Source: Perkinsus olseni
Taxonomy: Eukaryota > Perkinsozoa > Perkinsida > Perkinsidae
Direction of reading: 5' to 3'
NCBI GenBank assembly: GCA_013115135.1
Contig: JABANP010000074.1
Coordinates: forward strand, 105,565-169,564
Length of the DNA stretch: 64,000 nucleotides
The position numbers and the translations under genes were made by a program. The notes below the pieces were generated by a model. That model was not told the DNA's origin. It searched no databases and worked only from the letters and a program-made list of their open reading frames with translations. How positions within the stretch are numbered: the first letter of the stretch is position 1; the number at the start of each line of letters is the position of its first letter. Shown here one piece after another: positions 15,001 to 25,622 of this stretch.

Positions 15001-18000
15001 GATCCTTCGAAGCTGTCTCCACCCCATCGCTGTACCGCTAGGCCTTCCAGGAGGAGCTCAGGCCACAGGTAAACATCGGGCTCCGTATTCGCCCGGTGCG
15101 AACACGGGAAAAACAGAAAATTTGCGTGAAATCTGTGGGTCTGATTTCACTTTCACTCTCTCTTTACTCAGTCCAGGGAATTTGTGAGCGAATAAGGATA
15201 ATTTTTTCGCTTCGCTGGCTGAGTTGAACCTGAACGGTTGAATCTTGTTATACCGAGGTTGGAGCGTGCTCTCGATGGGGAGGTCGTTCATCGTGTTATA
15301 GATACGTCTGAGAGTATCTTGAGCATGCTCGGATCTCTGGCGGTGAAACCGAGCTGCGCACAGGAATATCCGTGGATAGAGCTGCTGTTGAACGCGTTGC
15401 ATAGAAGGGCGGTGAGAGGAAAAGACGAGAGCATCAAGGAAAAGGTCAGTGTGGTCATTGTCGCGCGCCACGAAATTGCTGTCTGTTGCAGATCGAGCAG
15501 TGCATGAATTCGGCGAATATACCGGTACCCGAAGTTGCTGTGAACCCGAGCACACCAGCTAGGAAGAAGAGTACGACTATTGCCGCTGATGAAGAGAGGG
15601 ATGGAAGCTCCGATGCCGAACGTATGCCGTATCCGATGTTGATTATTGCATTTGCCGGATGATCTACGGTTTTCCGAGGTGTGGTAGCTAGCGCTGTGTG
15701 GCGTTCTGTGACGCTTTCACACGCTAGTTCCTACCTTTTTGATTGAGCTTGAAAACTCTCAGCCGAGTTTTGTGAGAATGATGGGAAAATTTTCAGTCAT
15801 TCTCACGAGCCTCGGCTCGCTGGGATATTTCCAATGGAATTACCATGTTAGTATGAGTGAGGTCAATTCGTCTCCTTGCTTGACACGGTCGTGGTCCCAG
15901 TGAAATGTGCCGGCATCACCATCTCTTGGGTCGACGGTCTGGTGGTCCTTGTATCCTTCTAGGTAACAAGCGTCATCGTGGGGATTCATCATTCTCGGGG
16001 TCAAGTCCGATCGATCCTGGCAAGATTAGACGCCGCCGATTGGTCCAGCGGAGGATGATGTCCCTGGTAATCTTGCGTCACTGAGCACTAGGTTGAAGTA
16101 TCGGTATGTCCTCTGGAACCGGAGTCCGCGAATGCGCGGATATCATAACGGGCTATTGATGTTTGTTCTCTACGGTGTTTTTCGGTCGATTGCCGTTCGT
16201 GTTATCTCTTTGGAGCAGAGAAATGATTGAGCAAATTGCTCCGTAGGTTCGGTCGCGCCAGCAAGAGTTCCTGGATAGCATCTCCAGGAGGAGCCCCTCA
16301 GTGTCGACGGCAATGCAGCGGCAGAGGGCCACGAGCACCTCTGGCTGTGATGCTGATGTGAGTATCGGAATATCGTTCGCGAAAGCCGTTGCGGCATTGC
16401 ATGGACTGAGTGATATCCTCTCATAGTCTGGAAGTTCCCGTGCTGACTTTTAGAGTTGTTTTTATGATTTGACGGTCAAATTTTGACCTCGTGAGACATC
16501 AGGCGAAATTTTACGGATTCTATTTTTCCTTCTCAGACCTGCGTTATATGCTTCGGCGGGAACCCGGAGCCCCTCGGTCATACTGGTATCCTCCCCGAAT
16601 CGCCAACTGCTGTGTCAGGGTCCCTAGGACGCCTTTGCTTCGTGGAGGTCTCGACGTAAGCAGGCGTGGAACTCTATCTTGTATCACCTATATGTACGCC
16701 TCAAGCTGCATCTTGTGGCTACCAGCAATTGCTCCAACTTAAAGGCACCTTTGGTTCAATTCTTGCACTTCTCAATCACCCTCTATGGATAACCTTGCAC
16801 TTTCGCCGTGCTATCCTGGGTGAATAGTAATTCCTGGAAGGCCGTCGATGAATTGATGTGGCGATATTAACTCTTACATGATGATTTGTATGGTCCTTTG
16901 GGTTTTCTGTTCAGGCTGAGGATATTGCTCGAGAGGCTTCACTGTTCAGTTACACCGATATACCTCGCCCTAAGATACCCACTCACGAGGCCATACTGCC
17001 CTTTGAGGAGACCACCATGGCCTCTCCCAGACGGCGCAGTAGTGGGGGGCAGAGCAGCAAAGCCATCAACAACAGCAGCCGAGCATGACGTTCTTCTCGC
17101 CCGGCCCAACAAGTGTGAAGGCTGTGGTAAGGCAGCTGAATTTCTTAGTTCAACTTCGTTGGCTAGTCACTTGTCTCTGGGGCATGGTATGTATATCTCG
17201 GACTGCTGACCGCGTGAACTAACGGTACCCGCCGGTTTGGCTGGGCATACTGCCGTACGAGTCATGCGGGCCAAGAATGCGGGAGGTACGGGACGACGGT
17301 CGTGCCGGACACCCCCTCTTCACTGGACAAGTTACATCTACTTGACTCCGAAGTCTCTCGATGGCACGGTTATTTCAACGGGAAAGTAACATACCGTAAC
17401 CTCGTCGGTTCCTTCCCGAGCAGCCACCTGGGCATCAAACCAAGCCGCGAAGAAGTACTGAAAAAGCTTCTGCGGTTTCCCCTTGAGAATAATGGACTGG
17501 AGATTCATAGGCCACATGAAATCTGCAGACACGTTCAGGCCGTTCTCAGCCGCTTTGGGTTCGGCATCGCTGGCTACTGGCTAATGGGCGTGTGGACACA
17601 TATCGCGGCAGCTCAGCATAAAGACTCGCAGATCGCCCGCGTACAAGCTACTGTTATGGCGAGTGTTGACATTAATGACATTCTAGACTGGTGGGATATT
17701 TACTCCGTATGCGAGAGGCGGGATCGTTGCCCCTCTGCCGCAATACTTACTAGTCGCTGTCGACCTTCAGGAGACGGCAAGTCGAAGGTCACTTCAGGTG
17801 ACGTGCACTTTCGTTAACTTCTGCTCCCCGCAGGAGGAGAGGGAGCAGAGTTATTCTGCCAGAATTTGAAGGAGACTCAGAAGATTAAAGGGAGGAACGT
17901 GAAGGCGAGCAAGCGAAGAAAGATGACAGAACTTTACCAAGAAGACGGGCGAGGAACACCGTATAATTTGTCCGACGCTTTTCCGGCGACACCGGCGCGC

Positions 18001-21000
18001 TAATATTTCCAGCGCACTGTTACAGTGCCACATCTTCTTGAGGGGACATGCAGTCAATGACTGGCAGTTATCAGAGCTCCGTAGTGCGTCGAAGCCATCG
18101 GATGTGACCTTTTACCCTTCCGTCCAGCTGCGGATCGTGTCTATCACGTATGTACAGTTTCATCGCGTTGTTGCGTGGTACAGTGCTGATGTACCGGTGT
18201 AGTGTTGTTCGCTGGGTGAGCCTTACTTGTAGCCAGTCGGATCATCGCGCTGATATACGCTACTCTCTATAGATGGGGTATTGAGTGTCTCGACTCCTCA
18301 GATTCACGGTTGCGGTCATCTACTTCATACGAAGTGTTGGGAGAGTTATCGTGAAGCTGCCGTCGGGAATCTGACTTGCCCGTAAGAGACTCTGGCCGAC
18401 TCTCCTCCTCGGACATGGTGCTTATTTTCGGGACCGCTATCCGCCTTAGTGCATCGAAGGTGCAACGAATGAGTCTGCTCCAAGATACGCTCTCCAGGTA
18501 CTGCAATCGGCCTTGTAACGCATTGCTGCCGCTGGCGGAGGACAGAGGGCTGGAGGAACCTCCACTCGGTGAGTATGCACTCCGTTTAAATGGACTCCCC
18601 TTGAAGGGTTTCCGCATCTCGATCGGGTTTGCCAGTATGATGGTCTTACCACGTATATCATTTGCTTGAGGGCCGTCAGTGGACTGTTTTTCATTCGGCT
18701 GCCGTACGTATGACATGTCACGGAACTTGAAGGCGTGAAATTACTACACATTCGTCCAGCTTTACATACACCCTATACCTACTCATGTACAGTAAGTATG
18801 CCATATGCATGCGTGTGCGCTTAGTCTATACATACACATGCTTCGTAGTTCCTCGTGAACGGAAAGTGTCTGTTCAATACAAGCCTGTTCCCGTATCTTC
18901 TCTGGATGGGTGAGCCTCAGCTAGGATATCTTTCAGCTACCACCTTTGAAGGGTGTCCGACCGCGGCTGCCCGATTCGGACTGGAGTGTATGCAGAGCTT
19001 GGTTGAGGTTTTGCCTGCCTTACAGGGGGGCATGGATGCTAGTCAGTGGGAGAAGGTGAGATGGGTTGCACTTAGTCGGGAGCATGTCATTGCATATGTG
19101 CTTTGTTTGACGGTAGTGAGGGAACCGCACGCGCTCCCGGGGGCCGGGCAGTTCCCTGTCGCGGTTGTTCCAAATATAGGAAAAACCATCCTAGCTGAAG
19201 GTCCTTATTTCAGTTCCATTTCGGGGAGCACATATCCCCTCGGTATGTGGACACCGTCCGGGGGGTCTGCTTTGTGTTGGCCGGAGCTATCGAGGCATAC
19301 ACTCGGGAAGTCGTTACTGCTGAGCCCAGCCCTCTGACTCCGAAGTAGGTGGATCACCTCGCTGTGTAGAAATTGGTTCGGACTCTCGAACGGCGTCTCT
19401 CGTACTCTGGACTTAGTAATAAACAGCTGTGGCTATCGTTGTTGTTCCCCCGCACGGTATATACTGTGATATTCATAATGGTAGTAGTATTTGCTGGTTT
19501 CAGTCGCACCTGGGCGTGGCTGCTAGACGGCCTAGTGCACTCAGCCAGAGCACTTACGGGTGGTCCTAACCGAGAATATCTCCGCTTGATATGCGCCCAG
19601 ATGTGGACAGGATCGACCTGCCGACCTTATGTTGTAAGATACTCTCGCCAGTGTACGACCTGTTGGAGTTCCCTTCACAGGCCCTGTCCCCATCATATCG
19701 TTGGTTTGCCCTGGTGATGAGCCTCTTGATAGATGGCGATACAGAAGAGAAGATGAAATTGTGAGTGCTGTTCTGCGCATACGTGTATGTCGTGTGAGGT
19801 TTTGCCCGACCGTTTCCTCGTGCGCCACTTCTTGCTGATGATGTACTACTAGTACGACGTAGCGACGTATTACACTGTGACGACGTCATGAGTAATGACG
19901 TGATGATGATCATCACGTCTCGTATGTCGAAGCCTAGTGGAATTGCTTGGCCTGGTTTAATCGCTTTTACTCTTCATAGCTCTGCATTTTCCCACATAAC
20001 TATCGTTCATTCCGAGGCTTAGTTCGTTTTGCAATTCCTGTAGCATCTTTGGTTCCCTCCGCACTGGCATCATTCCGCAGTATGCTGCAGTCTCTTTTCA
20101 GTTACATCATTCGAGCCTTGCTCTATGAATCTGCCTCTCCCATTCGGCAAGTGAAGCATGAGATGTGGTGAGTGTTACTGCAGCCGCTACTTCTCCTGGC
20201 CGTTGCCGGCGTAACCCACTGAAGTGCGTGGAGTGTTTATCGGATACTTTACTGAGGAATTTTTTTCCGAGCCTCGTAGTGGGCATTTCCCTCGATGGAA
20301 ATAAGATTAGGTCCCCCAGGGCCAGAGATTATAAGTGCAAACAGCAGATTGAATCGATGTTAAATAATTCAATTTTGAGAGTTCGGCGATTTGCCTGGTC
20401 GCTGGTTTGGGGATTCTACACCTTACTGCCTTAAAAGTAATAACACCTCAATTAGAAATCCTTCTCAATTTTTTGTAGGGTATCATCGTCCCGCGGTCGA
20501 TTATTTTTCTCTCTTTTCAGCGGTCAGGATGCGGCTCTACCACGAGACTTGCTCGCAGCTCCTAGTGTGATGGAGGAGCTCGCAGCGGTGGGCACTTGTG
20601 ACATGCTGTTGAAGGTAGGCGATGGCGGGATCCTTTCCCGGACACTTCCCGAGCTCAGGTCGTCTGCCTTCTCCATGTGCTTGGTATTAGCGATACGACC
20701 CTGCCCCCGAGCTCGGAGCGATACTGTGCGTCGTATTTCAGTAGGCAATTTCTCTCAACGTTTCAAGCGGAATATTTTACCCCTTTCCTGTTCAGGCGTA
20801 CTGTTATCGAAGCTCCCCCATGGTATAAAGGAGGCCTATGAGAAGGTGTGCAGTGAATGCTGATCTGGCTCGACATCGTTCATATCAGGCGCGTGACGAG
20901 TTCGAGTTTGAGGGCATCGACTACGACTCTGAAGTGACTCGAGAAGCCCAGGACCTGAAGAAAGATCTCCATGCTGCTGTGATCAGTAGGCCACCCTCAT

Positions 21001-23586
21001 GTCCTCTCGTCGCTAAGTAGTTGTTTGTCTTCGCGCTAGCATCGATTACTAGCAAATGACTTGTCGAGGCTGCAACGCTGAAGGAATTCTGATTTGTCGC
21101 GGCACGTCGAATCGTGTCAACATTGAAGAGTTACGTTGTGCCACGCAGTGCTTATCCTTAGCTGTTGGATGACCTAGTCAATTAGCCTATCGAGGGACTA
21201 CTGAGTACAACAACAACAATAGCTAGCGCTCCCAATGTATATTCATCAATGCTTGGTGCTTAGTTGTTGAAAAGCCCGAGAGAAGGGTTATTCTTAACAG
21301 AATACTGGGGCTAGTGAAAGATCTTTCTATTTTCTTTCTTATCCGAGCCTTCAGGTAATCATGCATGTATCGCGAGGAGCCTGAGGGCAGGCATGGTTAC
21401 TCAGTGTTCATCTTCTCTCATATACCTCATGGTGAGTCCATCTTACTCGGAGAGAACGTTAGAAAACATATTTTCTCCTCTCTTATTGGGAAGTGTTTTA
21501 ATATCTTGTCGTGCAGGTGCCGAGGGCAACGAATTCGGAGGACCCCAGCATTGTGAGCATGCCGAAGAAAGCGTTTGAAAGCCTCGTAGCGCACGACTTT
21601 GTACTGCGTCTAAGCAGTCAGGAACAATGGGAGGACTACATGCAGGTCCATAAGGTCAGCAGCGCAGGCCCAGCGGTCCGCGGTAGCAATAAACACTTAA
21701 TTGAAGCATTATGAGCGGTATCATTGTATTTTTGGAAAATACATAGGCCGCACACTTTCGAACATGGTCGTGGAGAAGTAGTCTGGACGAACGCACGACG
21801 AAGCGCGGAAGGGGCAGAATATGCTCCGCCCCCTTCGCTCGTTCTGCCATTCTGAGAATATTTAATGAGCTGCCACTAGACGCTAGAACAACCCATCTCG
21901 TATGTCCTATTAATAATAAAGATATATGAATAATGGCATATACAATAATAAGTTATTATTGTATATGATATTATTCACCGTTAATTGCATCAGAGTGTCC
22001 CGATTTAGGTACCCGCCTGTGTGACAGTTCTGAGGCCATTCGAGTTCGAGGGCGATGTGTACACGGTTGAGGCAGTGCCCTACCGGGCAGGAGCGGTCCT
22101 GATGGACTGGCCCAAGGTCTACCAGCGAATGTGAGTGGGAGGGTCTCGAGACGTCCTCGTCCGTTGTGGCTTGGTAACACCACTCACCTTCCAAGCAATA
22201 GTTACTTTCTCTTGTATTCCCGCCGTGTCGTACCGAAAGGTGTCCGTAGTAGTGATACGTACTGTCCTTCTTGCCACAGATACACCCAGTTTGTGAATCA
22301 CCGTTGCGTTCCCCCACTATACCCCGACTATCCACTGTGTGCCTCGTATGTGGCGCGTAAGGCCCAGGGCTCCTTCATGGCTCCACTCGCGGCATCTCTA
22401 CAGTTCGGGTGGCTTCGATGTGGGAGTCGAAAGAAATGATCGGTTTTTTCGAGAAAAGGAAAGTCTAGAGGGATGGGTTTCCCATCCCATGACTGATGAA
22501 TGGCTTGTTTACAAGCTGAAAACGTTCAAGTATTGCTGGCTGCCAGCTGCCGGCATCAAGTGCCGCAAGCCTGCGTCCTGGAGACCTAGACGACCGGCAT
22601 CAGCCGTGATGATCCTCGTCTCGGCACCGGTGGCATTACCCACACTGACTGAATGCTGTAACATTTCTGAGTGCTCGATAGGCCGCTTCTGAGCTCCATC
22701 ACCGCTCCCAGTATTGTCTTTCACGTGTTAAATTGGATCCTGGTGTCGCCCCAGAAATACAGGAGAGGCAGCAGTGTATTGAACACTCTATTCGGCTTTG
22801 TTTCGGCCAGTAGCGGATAATGGCGTGTGATGCTGCAGGTATTTGTGCTGCAACTCGGACTGTTGCCGCCTCACGATGCGTGGGGCGGACCCCTCAGGAT
22901 CCACGGATAGCCCACCCGACTTGGTCGTTCCTGATGGAATATCTCAGAAAATGGGAGAAGTATCAGCACATGCTCTTCGATGCGGACTGGGTAGGTTGGG
23001 AGCAATCTCGCTCGCCCAAAACATGCGGGGAGCGTATCTTTGCTCAATAGTTGAGAACGGTTGCATGCATCCACTGCCCGGCAGCGAATTAGCATACTTA
23101 GAGAGGCTCGGGTTGATGTAACAATTATATCAGGGTTGTTTTCTCAACGACAGGATAACCTCTCGGCTGCATACGAGCCAGATTAGATCGCTTGGGAGGA
23201 TTACTAGCAGTAGAACTGGTGCTCATTGGCTGCGGTTAGCTTGCCTGGATGCCAAGCTTCTACGCTAGCTTCTGGGATCTTTACTATCCTCAGGCACATG
23301 CGTCTTCCTACAGCTGGGTAACAGTGTGGTGCATATCATCTCTAGCGGAGCGAAGCGCATAGCATTATGGGGCTCGCTGTAGGCTTCCTGATAAGAGTTG
23401 AGGTCAATTTAACCCGAGTTCTGTTTCAGGCATCTGGATGCCTTCGGAGAGGAGGACTACACTCAGAGCAAGCCCATCCGTCTGGATCTGGCCACGCGCC
23501 TGCCCCGATTAGCGGAAGCTATCCGCGACCATAACTTCCTGTGGGAGCATGGGAAGCTGGAGTGGAAGCAGATTGTGTTTGTATAG
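6041..23586 (+). CDS. UBR-box E3 ubiquitin-protein ligase (N-recognin, UBR1-like), many exons
   Basis: E3 ligase that in the UBR1/UBR2 family recognises destabilising N-terminal residues and ubiquitinates the protein. Early exons at 6041-6150 and 6200-6281. The UBR-box zinc finger is split over exons ending 6617, 6676-6748 and 6919-7064: YGCKTC, CICVACF, DHEGH, CCDCGDAYAWKP, FCRRH. Later family-like exons: 7209-7287, 7342-7513 (DGLRRCTAKAIL), 8102-8180 plus 8247-8368, near 11960-12059 (PLRALVQHEEVCSGLWIRNG), 13490-13589, after 14362 (LFDTLGGDQRLL), 15238-15444, from 16915, 19578-19760 and 22279-22360 (STVCLVCGA). The C-terminal domain ends in exons 22839-23117 (YLCCNSDCC, HALRCG) and 23430-23586 (LDAFGEED, stop TAG). 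The true start lies upstream. Introns number over 30; several carry tRNA-like or palindromic elements. Exons between 9 and 20 kb are incompletely resolved. Confidence 0.85.
6290..6360 (-). repeat. tRNA-like sequence, antisense in a UBR intron
   Basis: Minus strand reads GGTCCTCGGTTCGAATCCCA with GGGCCACC downstream, a B-box/T-arm and acceptor-like 3' end. It lies in the intron starting at 6282 (GTATGATGG). The 20-nt block around the B-box is nearly identical to the tRNA-like sequence at 55594-55613. Confidence 0.6.
6484..6560 (+). repeat. tRNA-like sequence upstream of the first UBR-box exon
   Basis: Sense copy with TTAGAGCGCA (end of a D-arm), B-box GGTTCGATTCC and a GCCGTCA 3' end, followed by TTTTGACTTCAG, a good acceptor, 1 nt before the TACGTCGCC codons of the UBR box. 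The donor for this intron could not be placed without a frame problem. Confidence 0.6.
7065..7208 (+). repeat. 144-nt intron containing a tRNA-like sequence (UBR gene)
   Basis: Donor GTAGGGGGATGG, acceptor CTCTCTCAG; splicing gives ...ILTSAIG-VVCGILLEM in frame. The middle, about 7090-7161, is tRNA-like in sense orientation: GTAGGAGCA D-arm end, T-arm GCGGGTTCGAATCCTGC, then CGGCGTCA. Confidence 0.8.
8181..8246 (+). repeat. 66-nt tRNA-like intron whose donor lies in the D-loop (UBR gene)
   Basis: Donor GTAGCATTT, acceptor TGCCTCTCAG. The length is a multiple of three with no stop, so retention would keep the frame. The D-arm-like string AGCTCGGGAGGTAGCA straddles the exon-intron border: its first half codes for the end of the exon (ARE) and GTAGCA is the donor. 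B-box GGCTCGATTCC at 8210-8220, then GCCGGGTGCA. Confidence 0.75.
8529..8573. repeat. Foldback, 22-nt imperfect arms
   Basis: ACACCAAAC...GAGTCTAAG is followed after one base by CTTAGACTC...GTTTGGTGT. About 19 of 22 positions pair. It lies between UBR exons, in an intron. Confidence 0.8.
14302..14361 (+). repeat. 60-nt intron with palindromic core (UBR gene)
   Basis: Donor GTGAGCACGG, acceptor GTTTTTAG; removal joins GLLAV-K-VGLFDTLGG in frame. Contains AATTTCGCGCGCCGCGAAAT, an almost perfect palindrome related to the AATTTCGTGGCGCG core of other introns. Confidence 0.8.
14726..14847. mobile_element. Perfect 37-bp inverted repeat (foldback/MITE-like), 122 bp
   Basis: Arms 14726-14762 and 14811-14847 are exact reverse complements (left arm begins GGAGTAGGAAAGGAGAGATC), with a 48-nt loop rich in GAGAGA. 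It lies in a UBR intron after an exon ending near 14690. Perfect arms imply recent insertion or selection for the hairpin. No clear target duplication is visible. Confidence 0.85.
15445..15491 (+). repeat. 47-nt intron with palindromic core (UBR gene)
   Basis: Donor GTCAGTGTGG, acceptor GTCTGTTGCAG; joins ...ESIKEK to IEQCMNSANIP in frame. Contains GTCGCGCGCCACGAAATT, the shared core in antisense orientation. Confidence 0.8.
21928..21976. repeat. AT-rich hairpin with 15-bp perfect inner arms
   Basis: CATATACAATAATAA, one base, then TTATTATTGTATATG; the stem extends outward through GAATAAT/ATTATTC. It lies between UBR exons, just upstream of the exon that starts near 22028. Confidence 0.85.
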
Positions 23587-23944
23587 AGGGAAGTAAAGTA
23601 TCATTGTCATCTTAGTCGCATATGTAATAGGTAGAAGTTTTCAATCGGAGTCTGGAGAGCGTTGAGTTGCCCTTGCTCAATTAGCATGTCCAGTCAACTT
23701 TCCGCGTGGTGCTGAGCGATATGGGTCGATGCGTCTACTCGAATCAGTATCCGCTATGCAGCTCGTTAGCTGGCCTCGTTAGCATCAATATTCGGAAATT
23801 TCTGACGCTTTAAGTGACGCTTGAGCCTGGTATGAGCTGTGGAGGCTGCGGGAGGCTCCTATCAGTTGGATCATCCTACGCCTTGCTTTCCAGTCTTAAT
23901 AGATTTCATGCTTTGTGAGACGTCCCTAAGTCAGTGACAGGGCC

Positions 23945-24334
23945 CCCCACCTCCGTCTCAGCCAGTAGTCCAACCACCGCCTGATGTCTACTACATGCCC
24001 AGAGGACCTGTCCACGCTGCATGGCAGCATCCGGTACACTGCGAAGGCATCTTGTTGGGGCGTGTCATTGCTTCTTCAGGTATACCCGTCCGCGATGCAC
24101 TGGGGTCCTACTATGATGTCTCATGGCCAGCCAAGCCACACTTTCGGGCAACAACAACCGAGTCAGGTGAGCCAGCCGTCTGCTGGAGGAAGTGTGATGG
24201 TTGACGTGCAGGGCGAGGATGCCGAGATGAGCAAGCTGAAGGCAGCTCTGGAAGGGGGAGGGCTGAGGTCTACGACTGGGAAAAATGCTGCCGTCGGGGT
24301 ATCGAATCGAGTAGGGCGGGGCGGCTACTATTGA
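23945..24334 (+). CDS. C-terminal exons of a Gln/Pro/Ser-rich protein
   Basis: A Pro-rich stretch (PPSQPVVQPPPDVYYMPRG) runs to a donor near 24079, and the remaining exon reads AMHWGPTMMSHGQPSHTFGQ, then a helical segment DAEMSKLKAAL, and ends RVGRGGYY before TGA at 24334. The composition suggests an RNA-binding or scaffold protein tail, but no domain is recognisable. It begins about 360 nt downstream of the UBR stop, so its 5' exons must be short or the start lies around 23.6-23.9 kb. The exact splice is unverified. Confidence 0.45.
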
Positions 24335-25622
24335 GCGGCTGATACTGCACCCAATGGATGCTCGGATGATTCCCATAATCGTCATAAAGGATCGAGGGCC
24401 ACTACACTTTCGGGATGGGGGCGCCTTTCGTCAACCGTGGAAGGAGTTTCATCGGGACGCTGTCTGCACATTGCCTTGAACTAACACAAGCTATGGGTCT
24501 TAACGAGCGTGCCTGTGAAGAGGTTAGATGGAACCGGTGTGCCGCAGCTCTCTATCGCCATTGGCCATGGAAATCGTGGTGATGATGGTCATCCAAGTAT
24601 TGTGGATACTCCTGCTCATAATGGGGGTATCATAATTGCAGTTATACCTGAGTAGATATGGCCGAGCAGGGCCTGCTGTAGAGTATCCATCGGGAGATGG
24701 TAGTTACGATCAATGATCGCCAATGATACTTGCTATCATTCACCATCGTCAGTATTAAAGCCCAGTCCGCTGTGGCGTTCAAGGAGCTCACCGCAGGCAG
24801 CATCACAAGTTGTGATTCACAACTCAAGACCTATTGCAGGTTGACGAGAGTACGACTGAAGCTCCTCCCCCGGCCGTTGCTGCTCCTCCCTGCCGGCGGT
24901 GGCGGTGGTAGGAGAAAGGCAGGCGGTGGTGCAGTGAAGTTCGACCCGGACCATATGCTGAGCAGTCCAGCACCCATCGAGCTGTTAGGGGGGAAGGTCT
25001 CTTGCTATTCGATTATCAATACCCTCGATGGAAGTAAGCTGAGGGGGCGCTAGCGATGAATGATAGTATACCGGTAGTATACCGGATGATAGTAACGGTT
25101 GGTCGATATATGAGGGAATCTCTTCGAAGTACATATGTTGTCCAAGTTTGACTCATCTAAATACTCCCTACCAGGGAGTAGGGAGTATGTTGTGTCTTCT
25201 CAATTTTCGCGATTTGCATTTGAATTGCAACGAATTGAAACGTTCTGTATGCTGTTTAAGAGTATAGGAAGAATAGCTGATAGTTCAGGGAGTGTCCGAA
25301 TGCTTGGGTGTGATGAATGCGTGTCTAATAGCAATAGGAGAGTCTCGACGGGCATCGTCAATGCACAGTGGCCGTTGTCCCTCGATCTTGGCTGTCCCGG
25401 CGCCCACTACTGTCAAGCAACAGCCGAGCACGCCGAGGTTGGACAAGTTGACCTCAGTCATTTTTCTTGACATTCTTCGGCTCCGTCAAGTCGACGAGAT
25501 GACCTTCGTCTCATTATAGTGCAATGACGCCAGCTCATCTCCTCGTCTCTAGAGTAGAGAATGCACAAGTCCTAGGACTTAACGTATGTGTCGTCAGTAT
25601 TACTACGCTCTTCTCAGCTCAG
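24335..25622. other. No confident gene; possible upstream exons of the PHD gene
   Basis: One fragment at about 24900-25000 reads GGGAVKFDPDHMLSSPAPIE before a possible GT donor on the plus strand and may be an exon. A direct repeat AGTATACCGG occurs at about 25064-25083. Nothing else is recognised. Confidence 0.35.

Noticed and set aside
18267..18716. 149-codon minus-strand open frame, Ser-rich, as a separate gene nested in UBR
   Set aside because: Composition is plausible, but there is no domain, no splice context and no signal; the plus strand here also reads as possible exon. Evidence insufficient.
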